Source of the DNA: Pteria penguin
Taxonomy: Eukaryota; Mollusca; Bivalvia; Pterioida; Pteriidae
Length of the DNA: 64,000 bases
Reading direction: 5' to 3'
Assembly (NCBI GenBank): GCA_035048485.1
Contig: CM068580.1
Span: 60,963,983-61,027,982, forward strand
The notes under the pieces were generated by a model, which was given only the letters and a program-made list of their open reading frames with translations, searched no databases and had not been told where the DNA came from. How positions within the stretch are numbered: the first letter of the stretch is position 1; every line of letters starts with the position of its first letter. Positions 46,926-59,677 of the stretch are shown in pieces. Made by a program: the position numbers and the translations under genes.

Positions 46926-49831
46926 AAAGTTCAAAGTATAAACTGTAATACATGTGTATCATGTATTTTGTATACGGTATTACTTTGAAATAAGCAAAAC
47001 GCACTATTTGTATCTACTACAGTATTGTCATTTTGCACACGCGAATCATGATAAAATGGACATAAAAGTGTTACTTTTAACGCAACTTACTGAAATAATT
47101 ATTATCTACATTCCCAGTTACCTATATTCTTGCGCATCAATCTACTTAACGGTTATCTTTTACCAGACAGAGGGAAAAAAGGCAGAGTGAGTCATGACTA
47201 TACATAATACAATTTCCATGTTGCCGTATAGACAAAGGGGGATGTTAACAATAGACCATACAGACACCAGTCTTGTATTGTTTGAACCAGACGATTTACC
47301 AAGCACTAAAATATGTGTGAAGAACTCGCAGATGGTCACGTTTCCTGATCATTTATTTCAGCGGAGGAATAATATTTGAGAAACACATATGTACAAATTA
47401 ATATTTATGCAATTAAAAACTTTATGAAACGATATGCAAAGTGTAAATTTGATTAATATTTAGCCACCCTGAAGACAATGGGTTTAGGTGGAAGAAAGGA
47501 GTTGGGGTGGACTACACACTTTTTGATGCAAAATACGAAAGTAATTGGTGTCAAGTGTCTATGGTACTAACAACAATGTACCACAGCAGACATTCACAGA
47601 CCCCTGAAATTCAGAGATGAGACGGGAGGAGTAAGCCTCTCCTGAATGGCTAGCCATACCCGCCATGAATGCCATTACATACGGAAGAAACAAATGTAAA
47701 GTGTCATTGCCACACAACGTAAGGGAAAAAAAGTATAATAACGCTGAAGTCAACCCTCCACGAGAAACTTTTGTTCGAGCTACATACTGCAAAGGGAATA
47801 AGTTTGACATCAATACAAAATACGAAAGTAAGTGGTGATAAGTGAATCATAATTTTATTTTAAAAATAATAAATGTAATATTTATGAAATGTTTCCCCAA
47901 AATGCTATTGACGAATACTTAGGTATAGCACTCCTTCGTTGTAAGATCATATTTCCTGCACTTTAAAAATATTTTGTATGGTCTTTGTGTGTTTTGGGAA
48001 TTCATGGCCAGTAAGGCTAAATGAACAGGAGAGTGAATGCTATTCCTCAGGAACACGGAGTCTGACCGTGATTTCTACGGCCATTAATGTTCACAATGGC
48101 TGTCATTATACACGCCACAGAGATAAAACACTAATTATCCTTTTATTTTGATTTATATGCGTGGTTAAGAAATTTAGTTGAAATCTTTTTGAGCTTAAGT
48201 AAATATCAAATGAATGGAATGAACCTATGGAGGCATAGAAGTAAAACCGATTTACAAACTGTCGTTTTACTTATATATCGCCATAGAAAAATAAAGCATT
48301 AATGTTATTTCTTATAATTTAATTGCCTGTTAAACAAAAACAAAAATTTTGTGAAACTTGCAATATTTATTGAAAATACGAATATTTTGAATTAGGCGCA
48401 TTGATAACTACGTCACTGAAATTGCCCAGTCAGAGCCGACGTTACATGTCATCATGACGGCGGTTGTCTCGAAAATTCAGTTATAAGAACATACATAAGT
48501 GTATCAGTTTAGTGTTCCATTCGCGCATTCGGTATTATTACATTTCAGAAGTATGTTTTGTAGAATTTCTCAACCCAATTTCTACGGTGATGTAATACAC
48601 AAACGTAGATAAGTTTTACGTTTCGTCTCATCGAGTTAAATATAATTAAGTATCCCTGCCATCACAAATATGGACCTAAGATCACCGTAAGAACTATATT
48701 TCTATCTACAGCCCTGTATATAGACTTTTAATTGATACCTGCACCCTGACTAACCGAGCAGCAAAAACCTATGACAGATCTTGTCTAAACTTCAAAGGAG
48801 ATAGGGTCTTCAACCCTGTCTGTCTGACTGTTCGCCTATAGTGGGATAGAGTACATTAAACACTAGGTCTTCTTGATATCGCTGTATATCTGTATATTCA
48901 AATTTATAGCATAATGCTATCCGCGTATATTCAAATTTGTAGCATAATGCTATCCGTGTATATATATTCTATGACCTCTCAATTTGAATTGCCTGTTGGT
49001 CCTATTTCTGACTGGAGCTTTGTTTTTTTAATCTATTTTGTCTATTACTAAATATTTGTCCTTGTGATTATTATGTTTTCTTCGGTGAGTCTACAAGTTT
49101 GTAAAATACTATATTCAGCCTAGTAACATATACACTACGTATATATACGCATATATCATGAGCTCAGACATATCGCGTGGAGAGCAATCGTTAATTTTTA
49201 ATTTAATTTGGGAAAACGGGTGAGCACAGGAAGAAAAAACTCAAACCGACTTGCACTTTGTGTGTACAAAATATTATGGCCTGATGGCTGGACAAAATAT
49301 TTTGGAATCCCTTTCCTCAAGGCCTACTTTTATCTATGGTATGTAAAGTATATATAATTTAACTGATGCTTAAGAGACATGAAACAACAAATTTAAGAAG
49401 AAGTGAAGAATATTTCATATGCCAACGTCTGCTCTGACACAGGCCCTAGATTTAAACGTCTTTTTTATCAGTGGTGTCATATGACATCTCGAGGCCCGAG
49501 ACAAGCAAGCTACGAATGTTTTATGAACTACTGCGATACAAGATTATGCAATAGTCATGACAAGCACCAAATGTCTGCTATTTAAATCGCAAATTGTACT
49601 GTTTGAGGGTCGTACTAGTTATTCAGCATTCCGTAACATGCATATAACTCTATACTGCAATTCTTTACAGTGCTATTACAAGTGAACTTGGCTTACTAAC
49701 AATAAAGATAGAAGATATTTTAAAGCAATGCACGCCTGACACTGAAAAAAGTCGACGTATTTCCATAAAAAGCATTTCATCATAATCTGATCCTCAGAGA
49801 TAGCAAAGACTTCGAACAGACAATAACACTG
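46926..49831. other. No gene confirmed (upstream of PIPOX-like gene)
   Basis: Includes a two-unit, 34-bp tandem repeat around 48892-48960 (GCATAATGCTATCCG core) and a 285-bp spaced direct repeat (about 47528 and 47816). The promoter of the PIPOX-like gene should lie in the right part but no element stands out. Confidence 0.45.
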
Positions 49832-50504
49832 ATGAATCCTGTGTGGGATTGTATTGTGGTAGGGGCAGGTATCCAAGGATCTTTTGCAGCATATAGTTTG
49901 ATCAAGTCCGGTGCTCGGACACTTCTTATTGAGCAAGTAAGTTTGAATCAAGAAAATTTTTGAAACTAAATTACAAAAGAAAGTATACAGGTTCGAATGA
50001 AATAAATGTCGACAGTATATAATGAAACTGATATTATTTTGATTGTTTAAAGAATCGATGTATATACAATCAGATATTGTATTACTTACGATTTGATCAA
50101 TTTTCCTGAATCACTTTATCTATGATACGACATTTGGGAGGAAAATATAGATGAACCTTACGCTATGTGATAAAAAAATCTTACATTTTTAAGAGGTATA
50201 AAATTTGCAAATTTCATTTGTGTTCTTTCCATTTTTGTTTACATTTTTATTTTCTGTTGTATATTAGAAAACCTGCAAAGTCCACTTGCAAATAAAGGAA
50301 ACAAATACACTTATTATAGTAATTATAGAGTTCTTGATTGTCATTGCTATTTACAATATTTCCGTATTTCTTGAAACAATGATAAGATGGTGGATAAAAA
50401 CAAAGAGAACTAGAGCATGTTTGTAAAACATATGCCTTCGCGTGGGCTTAATTAATAGCAGCAACAAACTTTCCTAAATTATAAGTTTCATGGGCTATAG
50501 CTCC

Positions 50505-50589
<85 letters not shown>

Positions 50590-53500
50590 ACCAGTAGTGT
50601 AGTAGTTGCCTTTTGACATATTGACTCTCAAACATATAGGCATCCTTCCCTTTTTAATAAGATTTTAAATTACTTCTGTTAAAAAGAACTTGACCTGTAA
50701 AATAAGTAAAATATGATCAAATTCCGAAAAGCATTTAATAATATATGATGAAATAGGAGATTCACCTGGAAACCAATAATTTCAGCCTTTTCTATCAGCT
50801 GTGACCTTGACCTTTAACCTTTCTGACCCAAAATCAATTGAGTTCTTCCTCTCTTTATAAATAAGGATATATCCAAACTTGGTTTGAATATGATGAAATG
50901 TACTGGAGTATTCATAAAAAACGAATAATTACAGTCTATTTTCATCAGCTGTGACCTCCACTCAAATTTGGCTCGATATGTTGAAAGGTAATTAGTTATC
51001 ATCCAAAAACCTATAATGACAGAAGGACGGAAGGACCGCAAAACGAACACTTAAGGCCCCCTGCCATATCTGACAGGGGCATAAAAATTGGAAAAACAAA
51101 TCGACCACCCTCCCCAAGAACATCTACATCAGGGCAATTGATACTCTTCAAAACGGTCTGAGTTGTCTCGCTTGCTAGCAATATCCGTTACTGAGTCCAG
51201 TCATACTGTTGAACCCGGAAAATACCGAGAAGAGTATGTGTCAAAATCATTGTTCAAAACAGTTGGATAAAAACCTCAGTCCAAAATATCATTCATAAAC
51301 CGATATATATCATATCGTATGATAAGATAAATCTCGTTATCCATACATATAATGTTGTATGATATTTTTTGCTGAACTGTATGCCTTTCGTTTCCTGATT
51401 CTTTAACTACTAATTTTTGCTTTATCCATCATCGTAACATAACCTTAGTAAAAAATATCTATGATCCGTTTCTACAGAAGTTATACTAACTTTATATGAA
51501 ATCTGGGACAAATTTTACTGTTAAACTGGGATAAATATATTGTTTATACCTTTATTATGGTTTGTATTAAATGTTCTATTAAGCTAATATATTTTAAAAC
51601 TTCAAATGAGAAGACAAACTACAAGTGACCAAGCTGTATGACACAAATCACCAATTAAGGAAATGCGCATGAAACATGATAACAGTCAAACAAACATAGA
51701 GAACATTACAAAATATTCGGTCGTACTACAGTTAACCTACTGACTTAGGACGGTCAGTTAAGGTAATAAACGTCACTCAATTGGTGTGGTTAACCGGTTT
51801 ACGGGCACCCAACTTCCCACTTAACGCAAAGCAGCAGAATCAAAAGAAACACATTTCTAAATTTATAAAACATCCTTCTTATAGAGGACAAGGATCAACA
51901 GGTTTCTCGAGACGAAAGGTCATAAGATTTTGAAGATGAAACGGTTTATGGAATAATATGAAACAATTATACAGTATGTTCTTTCATTTTTGTTTAGTTG
52001 TTTGTGTGTGTGTTGTATTTCTTGTAAAATATTCAAGCAGATGGTTTGGGTGTTACTTTAAATCTTGTTCTAAAATTATGTGACTATAGAGGACCTTCTA
52101 TAAGTATAACATTATCAATCAATTTGGGCTGTGTTTGCACCCATCATAGACAAACTCTTGTATTCGATGGTAAAGTATAAACCAGAAAGATTAACATGCG
52201 GTGTCCAGTTAAAACTGCAAATCTAGTGATGATGGTTTCAACGAGCACAATTGCACATCATAAATGGGATAAGATCAAGTGCCCAGAAGCAGTGAGCGTC
52301 TCCTGCTAACAATTTACAACAGTCGTCAATGTTAAAGTAATGTCAGATAGGTGAAAGTTAGTGTACCAGAATATCAATCAGCTTTCTGGAAAAGGGAACC
52401 TCATACTGTCCAACAACATCTTTGTATTGACCATAGAAATTCTTCATTAACGATTTTATGCGTTCAATGTCGCAGCCCCGTATGAAAAGTTTATTTGTTG
52501 GTGGCCTTGTCATCAGAAAAATATAAGAGAAGCATGCTCTGACATAACATACACGTTGTGGAATCAAAATGCCACTGGCAGGAGGATACAGGATGTTGTT
52601 TCTCAGGAAAGGCGAAATAGTAATATGAGAATTGAAATGGTCAAGTTTGTCATAATGGGAGGTGTGTAACTGAACATTCCTATCAATATACAGAGGTAAA
52701 TCTAGTTATGAAGCAAATCTGCCGATCTCTGTAATGTCTTTAAACTGGTCGCAATTTTTGTTTCCTGATGGTCCACAAGATTCATCGAAGTACGTTTTTA
52801 AAATGCATTTTTAACATTGCATAAGCTTAAGTTATCATAGGTGAGTGACATCCGCAGTGGCTTTTATGACATTTGACATTCGGGGTTGTATTAGTGTCGC
52901 TGAATTTTGTAATGTAATGCATTCTGAAATAATAAAAAAGACAGATATCTTTATGGTAGAAATGAAATACCACACCGTATATCAAATTTACATGTGCGAA
53001 CAAGAAATACTATGGTACGACACACTTGTTGATATTCAGGTTATGGAATTATCGGATAAATGTTACTATAATCAATAAAAATATGTTAGAAGAATTCTGA
53101 GTTGATATGATAAACAAAATACCCCAAAATACCATACCGGTGACTTAATTGTCTGGCTTACGAACATTACAAGGTTGATTAGAGATTCAGCATAGGAGGT
53201 GGCATGTAATTTGTATGTTTGATATGATTTAAAGGTAAAAGTGGAAAGGGAATCCACTTGTTACCAAGTATTACAAGTTGGTATTTAACCAAGATATTTC
53301 AATAGAAACTTGAGGAGACATTCATGAATACGTACCTGGTGTACTAGAAAATAATGGGTGATAATGGGTGACACAGTTTAGAAGTAGGAAAGAGAAAGAG
53401 ACCCTTGGAACAAAATTTGTTCGGCGTTGGTAAAAATAACTTAATTTTCAAGATACTCAGTTGAATATGATTTGTACTTTTACCGTTCGGAACGAAACCT

Positions 53501-56500
53501 CAGTATTCGGACGGTACACTGTTTCATTAAAAATGACGCTATGTGAAGAAGCGCGGGAACCTATTCTTATTGGGAAATAGTTAATTAAAGGAAATACATG
53601 TGTAAAATTAACCAGGGAATAATATCTATGATATTAATAGATATAATATATTCTAATTATTCACATCCCGGATTTTCTGACAAGGAGATTCGCCGATACT
53701 CTATCTGTTTTTAAACACTAACATGGTAACACCCTAGATCAATGATTGAAAAAAAAACTCATCTATCTTTAGCAACAGTGCAATATCATTGCGAAATTAA
53801 AGTGCTATAATAATACAATATGTAGTACTACATTGCATATACAGTAAACAGAGGTAAGACAAAAATCAATTTTCATTAATGAAATATTTAGCCAAATTAC
53901 AAAGTAGGGTTTTGGTTTTAACTGTTATAATTAAAATTATTTAAACTCTGATGGTCTATAAACCAATTACAACGTTTGATGAACACTGATCTTAGATTTA
54001 AGTACATAGGACAAAGAAGTATAAAGTGGTATTCATCCCCTATTTCTTTGTCAGTACATTTAGAACACATTCTATTATTTCTATCAACATTATGATACCT
54101 GCTTTTCTCATTAAGCAAGTTATGGTTAGATAATCTTAAGTTGGATAAAACCAGTATAAAGGTATCTGGAATTGATTTTCTAAGGTAATATTGTTGAAAA
54201 TGTGTATCAGGTAAATATTTTTAAAATTATACATTTGGGAATGACTAAAAAATCTCATACATTTCCTGAATAAAAATATCATTTAACCTTGTTTAACCTC
54301 ATGTAAGATGTAATTGTTTATCATGTATCAGATTGGGATGTCCAGACATGTCCAAAACCTGAAGTATTTGATAAATCTCTCACATCTCTTAGCCAATGTT
54401 AGACATCTGTATTTCATACATACAATTATATAAACCCTTCAGTATACAATTTCGGTCATTTAAAACTTTCAACCAATATTCTATTATACACAACTGTCTG
54501 TACAATATGAGTGGCATTCTTCCAATATCCATCCAATAAATCATATAATTAGAAGCATTTCTTTTTAATTTTACAACACGTTTACAAAAATATGTATTAA
54601 CTTTTTTCTATATCTATTGCTTCATGGAAGCCCCATACTTCACATCCATAGCTCAAAATGCGTTAAACGTAAGTATCAAAATTATACATAATAATCAACA
54701 AACGAGGATGACATCAAAGCGTTTTTAATGTGAAATAGCGACAAAAATCATATTAATATTATAATCTAGAAACTACATTATTGTGATTGGAAAAAAATTC
54801 ATCCAATTTTTGAATAATATTGTAAAATGCTGAATCTAAGATTTAAGAATATTACGCAGTTTAAAAGGATACTTTTATGTATTGCATTGTTTGTTTGAAT
54901 AAATATTGGCCATCACTGAACAGCAATAGTAATAGAACATTAATGAACAGTGTCTCTGTGCAGTTTTTACATTTCTCATCTAGTATATTGGGTACAGCGT
55001 ATTTAAGATATGCTGCGAAGGTTGAAACTAACGTGAAACAACTTGAATAAAGTCCATTTCCTAGCACTATTTGCGACGTCATAAATTACGTATTTGACAA
55101 CGGAATTCAGTTCTGTTTTCTATATAAACAATACTATGAAATACTCAATCAAACCCACTATATAGTTTGTCTTTTTTATGACTTTGCATACATCCTAAAA
55201 TTACCATGACGTCATGTATACCCTACCACCTTAAACGCTGAAAAAACTTGCGACATAGACCATACGTGCATGTCTTTTGTGACAAATATTTAGCAATTAT
55301 CTTTCATCCAAACAAAGTATTTATGAAATGGTGAATTTAATAGCCAATCAGACGCCAACTATGAATATCGTTAAAGAATTAAAACTAGATAAATAACACA
55401 AAAAATTAATAACAGTAAATACTAAAAGAAATTGATAAATACATGAAGGCAACAACTAATAAATAAAGAGTTAATAATATGGTCAGCAAAGCGAAATGAA
55501 GCCTTGGCTTGCGAAGATGAATATAATATAGCATATCTAAAACGCTATCTATTCTATATAGAGTCAAAAGTTTGATATGAGATGTTTCGAATTACGTTCA
55601 CGATATTGTAAATTTAATCAGCCGAAATAGTATTACACTTCAACAAGTGTTAAGGAACATGATTAAGTAAATCGCCGATCTGGTACTTATCTTTTTGACA
55701 GGCACGTATTTCTAAATTTTGTATAGAAGTTCATAAAATTTCTTTCAAAACTTATACTGAGTTTATGGAATTTTAATACTTTACTATGCAATTATTTGTT
55801 GTTGAAAACAAGTGTATATATTTTATGAATTTTTATTAACATATTCTTCATTGCAGGACAGTAAATTCACAAATATCTTATTGTATGCTAGACACATCCC
55901 TTAGATTTTTATATAACGTAAGGGGCTTGACTCCAGACAAACTACTTTTGTCGGGATTTTTATGACATCAATGACTGCGACAGCACAGCGATATGATGGA
56001 TTTTTAAAACAAAATTAGAAAAAAAATTAGAAAAATAAGTAAGTAAATAGATAAATTTAAAAAAAATGAAAAAGTTAAACTAAAATAAGAAATTATTATT
56101 ATTATTATTAATAATAATAATAATAATAATAATAAAAACATCATATGACAAATACCCTTACATTACGTAAAATTGGAGAACGGTATATATTGCTTTTTAA
56201 CTTTAATAACTTATTGGATATAGACATCAAGCATTTCATGAATATTTTGCTTGGTTTTATGAATAGCATACAATTAAATCTTCGGTAAAATTCCCAACCT
56301 TCTCCGTTTCTCTGTTGTTAATTGTCTACACAAAATCAAACCTGTATTGAGAAGCCATTTTTCTCAAATGACTATTTTCCCGCCTTGCATTTGGTAGTCA
56401 CTTGAAACAGATCTGACTATTATTAATGTTTTCATAATGCACGCATATCCAGTATATTTCCTTAATTCTGTTTGTACTCTATTACTATTTTAAACAATGA

Positions 56501-56684
56501 AGTCTCTTTTTAATTACTTAACTTCGTTTCAGTTTCCTCTTCCACATAGTCGCGGAAGTTCTCATGGACCGACAAGGATCAACCGGTTGGCCTATGCCGA
56601 TCTGGAACATCTTACAAAAATGATGAAAGAGGCATATCGATTATGGAGTGATTTAGAGGAAGAGGCTGATGTTAAACTTTTCAA
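49832..56684 (+). CDS. PIPOX: Peroxisomal sarcosine oxidase / L-pipecolate oxidase, N-terminal exons (partial)
   Basis: Exon 1 is 49832-49936 (35 codons, donor GTAAGT) and exon 2 is 56533-56684 (acceptor GTTTCAG, likely donor GTATAA). The junction is phase 0. Exon 1 gives the FAD-binding Rossmann start [15 protein letters not shown] ending in LLIEQ. Exon 2 starts [12 protein letters not shown] and continues [13 protein letters not shown], the diagnostic segment of monomeric sarcosine oxidase/PIPOX flavoproteins, where the conserved residues contact covalent FAD and substrate. These enzymes oxidise N-methyl or cyclic amino acids to an imine and H2O2, usually in peroxisomes. Intron 1 is 6.6 kb. 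Later exons, including the C-terminal PTS1 region, are not visible before 64000 and presumably lie beyond it, so the gene is only partly present. Confidence 0.92.
50480..51080 (-). repeat. Diverged interspersed repeat (inverse of 10095-10480), PIPOX intron 1
   Basis: Read on the minus strand it carries TTTATGCCCCTGTCAGATAT, then AGGTTAAAGGTCAAGGTCA, GAGAGTCAATATGTCAAAAG and GCCCATGAAACTTAT, parallel to 10095-10480. A (TA)n tract of about 80 bases (50508-50587) sits within it. Confidence 0.65.
50508..50587. repeat. (TA)n microsatellite
   Basis: About 80 bases of near-perfect alternating TA, the longest such run in the window. Confidence 0.93.
51081..53899. other. PIPOX intron 1; no feature identified
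   Basis: AT-rich. Open frames such as 52845-53078 have no recognisable domain. Confidence 0.5.
53900..54690 (-). pseudogene. LINE 3' end remnant (RT C-terminal region)
   Basis: On the minus strand, sequence near 54620-54670 reads [16 protein letters not shown], the post-palm signature of many non-LTR ORF2 proteins. At 54118-53918 a frame gives [20 protein letters not shown], the Cys/His-type C-terminal motif of these proteins. The intervening sequence is broken by stops. Decayed and 5'-truncated. Confidence 0.75.
54691..56532. other. Right part of PIPOX intron 1; no gene seen
   Basis: AT-rich. Contains an (ATT)n/(AAT)n tract at about 56091-56134. Confidence 0.5.
56091..56134. repeat. (ATT)n/(AAT)n palindromic microsatellite
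   Basis: ATT units switch to AAT units near 56111, making the tract self-complementary. Confidence 0.85.
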
Positions 56685-56775
56685 GTATAAAGTACTTTAA
56701 TTTTCATAAATGTATTTATATATAGATATATACCCATCATGGTGGCCTATATAGTTCCACATATCGGTAAGCAGT

Positions 56776-56912
56776 GGGTTCGATTGCTATACCACCAAAT
56801 ACCTTGTTGTCCGTTCAATAGCTTTCATCTGTACAACGTACTAGGTTCGAATCTATGACTCCCTATGTATTCTTTTTAATTGCTCTTGTTCTAAATAGTC
56901 CGGGTTCGAATC
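56776..56912 (+). repeat. Three B-box-like motifs at about 60-67 bp spacing
   Basis: GGGTTCGATTGC (56776), GGTTCGAATCT (56844) and GGGTTCGAATCT (56902) match the pol III B-box consensus. No A boxes or tRNA folds go with them. They could be remnants of tRNA-like SINE heads. Confidence 0.4.
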
Positions 56913-57959
56913 TCTAGTGCCAAATATCTATACCAGTGATCTTCGCACACACCTTAAAGGTTTGAATCAATTACCACAAAACTGTCTTTCCTTCAATTCC
57001 TGCACACATGAAACTTAGGATTCGTAGGTGTTTTTTATCCAATTGAAAACTACTGACTACGTAAGTTGTTGTGCATTGCCACTGAAGTGACTGTTTATTA
57101 ACTAAGTACAGCAGATAAAAATCTACTGTTATGATTCTCTAATTATTAAACATTACATAAATTTATGTAATAGCAGAGACATATATACACAGAGACTGGA
57201 AACTCCCATTGAAAGCTATATAGCTCCCTGACATAAGTAACATTTCCCGACAGGCATCTCGATAAGCCGGAAGTCCGCCATATTGTTCTCGGCATTCATT
57301 CGCTTGAAAGCATTAAGCTTGCAAAGAAGGGGAATTTTCATCGCTTTTTAAACAAAGGTAGTTCAGATAAGTAAAAAAAGCAATATACTAATCATTTGAA
57401 TCATAAAACATTTCATATATGATCTATTCAATGTGAAGACATAACCCCGATCAGAAGCCATTAGTTGTGATAGACCTCTGAAAACATTCACTTGGGTTTA
57501 TGCAAAACATTTACACAATATTGAAGCACATGCGACCATTTTTCGTTTATAGCACCATCAATGTTTATTATAGTCATAGTGCTTTAATTTTCATATGAAA
57601 TATCTGTAAATCATGCATAATTACCCGGTCGTATTTGAGGACCTCGCGACATTTTTCTCCTCACTACCGAACCCGCTGAGAAACGACAACGGCAAGAAAA
57701 ATTGTTAAAACAACAAAAATTAATGTCCTTTACATGACTAAACTCACACGTGTGTGTTAAGAAAGGTTTCAGACACATTTTATATCATTGGGTGTAGAAG
57801 ACTTTATTCGTTATTTGATTTTAATCCAATTTTATCTACGCGGTAAATATTCAATCGTTTTTAACAAGAAAACCGATACCATACCATATAGAGCAAAATA
57901 ATCATATAACCTGTCGATATATATATTGTTTTTATATTGAAAGTCATACTATAATCATC

Positions 57960-58735
57960 AAAGAAGTCATAGTTGTTATTGTAGTAAGAACTGAAGCAGT
58001 TTTAAACACGTAAGGGGACATCTTGCAATGCAAATTTTCTGTGGCCGGCGGGTCGCCATTTTGTTTTTGTTGTTTGTGTGGTTTTTTTTTTCTTCTTTTT
58101 TATAAAGGAGTAAATCTTGTTCGTATCACGTGAAGTGTGCACAACAGGTACAGAAATTATTTTGTTTTATGATTTACCATCTGAACATTAAAATAAACAT
58201 TAAATTGTTATTTACTACCTTCCTAGATGCATTGATTGCTCAGCCTTAACAACTCCTATAAAATGGCAACAAGTGCTGTTTAGAAAATAAAATAATAAAT
58301 AAATACATAAAAATAATAAGTGCGGGGGGGGGGGGGGGGGCACAGACACATTAACAAATTAAAGTTGCCATTTAAGTACGAATTGAAGAAGTTATCAACA
58401 CGTAATTGGACATATTGCAATGCGAAATTTCTTTAGACGCCTGGATCGCCATTTTCTTTTTACTTCTTTACATAGGAGGGAGTAAAACAGCTCATACCAC
58501 GTCAACAGTGCATAAAACATTATTTTGTTTGCTATTTACCATCTGAATTTTTAAATAAACACAACATTGTTATTTACTGCCAATGAATGACAAAGATAGA
58601 CGCTGGTGCTTCCCCTGGGGTGGTGAACAAACAGTAGTAAAGGCAGGGGCATTGATTGCATATATCAACAACTCGTAAATGGCAACAAACGCTGTTTAAA
58701 ATGAATTAATATATAAATAGAAATAATTATTTTAA
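57960..58735. repeat. Internal duplication of about 370-390 bp within the 1.92-kb element
   Basis: Copy 1 (about 57960-58325) and copy 2 (about 58355-58735) share, in order, AACACGTAA then GGACAT and TTGCAATGC, TCGCCATTTT, TATTTTGTTT, ATTTACCATCTGAA, TTGTTATTTACT, GCATTGATTGC and GCTGTTTA. Copy 2 has gained and lost short blocks. A G17 tract separates them. Confidence 0.8.
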
Positions 58736-58911
58736 AAAAGCAGGAAATGGAGGCGTCTCAGTAAAAATCTTGGTTTTAAAAATATTTTTTATAATGATTA
58801 ATCATACAAGTTTGTCTCGATTTTGTTAGAAAGAAAAAGGAGAATATTATTTCTACACATCGATAGAATTAACAAAAAAATATAAAAGAAAAAAAAATAA
58901 TAATAAGTGCC

Positions 58912-58990
58912 CGTAGAATTTGAACTGAGGTGCGTCGGCAGGAAACACCTACTGCGCTATACGTCCCCGGGCGATATCCGACGGTTAAAA
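58912..58990 (-). repeat. tRNA-like segment (A and B box), decayed
   Basis: The minus strand has a perfect A-box match, TAGCGCAGTAGG, and a degraded B box, GTTCAAATTCT, about 35 bases apart. The ends GCCC and GGGC could pair, but six extra bases precede the A box and the T stem is broken. It is not a functional tRNA gene; probably an old SINE head or tRNA capture inside the TIR element. Confidence 0.45.
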
Positions 58991-59200
58991 TCGGTGTATT
59001 GTAGAGCGCGGTCACCTAATTAGCATAACAAAAGGACGTGCATCATATGCCGGACGAAGCGGCGAGTCTCCAGTCTCTGTGTATATATGTCTCTGGTAAT
59101 AGATAGTAACATAAAACAATGACTTATCAAAACATATAAGAATAAAAAGGGGAAATAACCCCTATGAAATTGACTGCTATATTAATAGAATTATCTTTGT

Positions 59201-59259
59201 GGTCTGAAACCGCCAAGTACTTGCGTTATGTACTGTTCTACATAAGGCAAGTTCAGACC
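59201..59259. other. 59-bp interrupted palindrome (strong hairpin)
   Basis: Three nested arm pairs: GGTCTGAA/TTCAGACC (59201-59208, 59252-59259), CTTGC/GCAAG (59220-59224, 59247-59251) and TTATGTA/TACATAA (59226-59232, 59239-59245), with a 6-base loop. It lies about 100 bp beyond the TIR element and about 420 bp downstream of the recombinase stop of the DIRS-type element. It may be part of that element's 3' region. Confidence 0.7.
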
Positions 59260-59398
59260 CAAAGCAGTAAGAAAAACCAAAACATACACTCAAGGGCAAT
59301 GCACTTGACTGGTTAAAACTATGCTTTACGAATGAAAAGTATTTCAGAAACTGAAAACCAACTAGAATTAGCTAAAAATTAAAAACAAAAACGTTCCG

Positions 59399-59653
59399 GC
59401 ATTGTCAAATGGCTTGCATGTCCTACCGATATATACACTGTACAAAATGAAATGAAATGGATGTACAAGCATTGTCAAATGGCTTGTAAAGTTGGAGTGA
59501 AATATATGGTTCATATTGTTAAACAAGCATTGTCAAATAGCTTGCAACTCATCTGAAGCATCAGGTTAACAAAGATACTACTGCATGTACAAGCATTGTC
59601 AAACAGCTTGTCAAAATCTATAATGATATAACAAGCGCTGGCAAACGGCCTGT
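59399..59653. repeat. Array of five 23-bp palindromic repeats downstream of the recombinase gene
   Basis: Copies at about 59395-59417 (left arm decayed), 59465-59487, 59523-59545, 59589-59611 and 59631-59653 have the form ACAAGC, 11 bases (usually ATTGTCAAATG), GCTTGT. The last copy carries two paired compensating arm changes. Spacing is irregular (42-70 bp). All lie within 280 bp after the tyrosine recombinase stop codon. Possible roles are RNA hairpins in the 3' UTR or recombinase binding sites. Confidence 0.82.
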
Positions 59654-59677
59654 TATTGGCAAAAACCTTATATAATA

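Larger units (their letters stand above)
57174..59095. mobile_element. 1.92-kb non-autonomous TIR element with 7-bp target duplication
   Basis: The left end is CAGAGACATATATACACAGA followed by GACTGGAAACTC. The right end is its inverted complement with one difference over about 32 bp (left A for G). GTAATAG flanks both sides (57167-57173 and 59096-59102). Inside are two diverged copies of a unit of about 370 bp, a G17 run (58324-58340) and a tRNA-like segment. No transposase frame is present. CAGAG ends recall hAT elements, but those normally duplicate 8 bp, so the superfamily is open. Confidence 0.88.

Noticed and set aside
49676..49951. Minus-strand 91-residue open frame
   Set aside because: It overlaps the first PIPOX exon antisense; the plus-strand Rossmann motif with a matching second exon is far better supported.
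59399..59653. CRISPR-like array
   Set aside because: Repeats are palindromic and diverged, spacing is irregular, the genome is eukaryotic and no cas genes are present.
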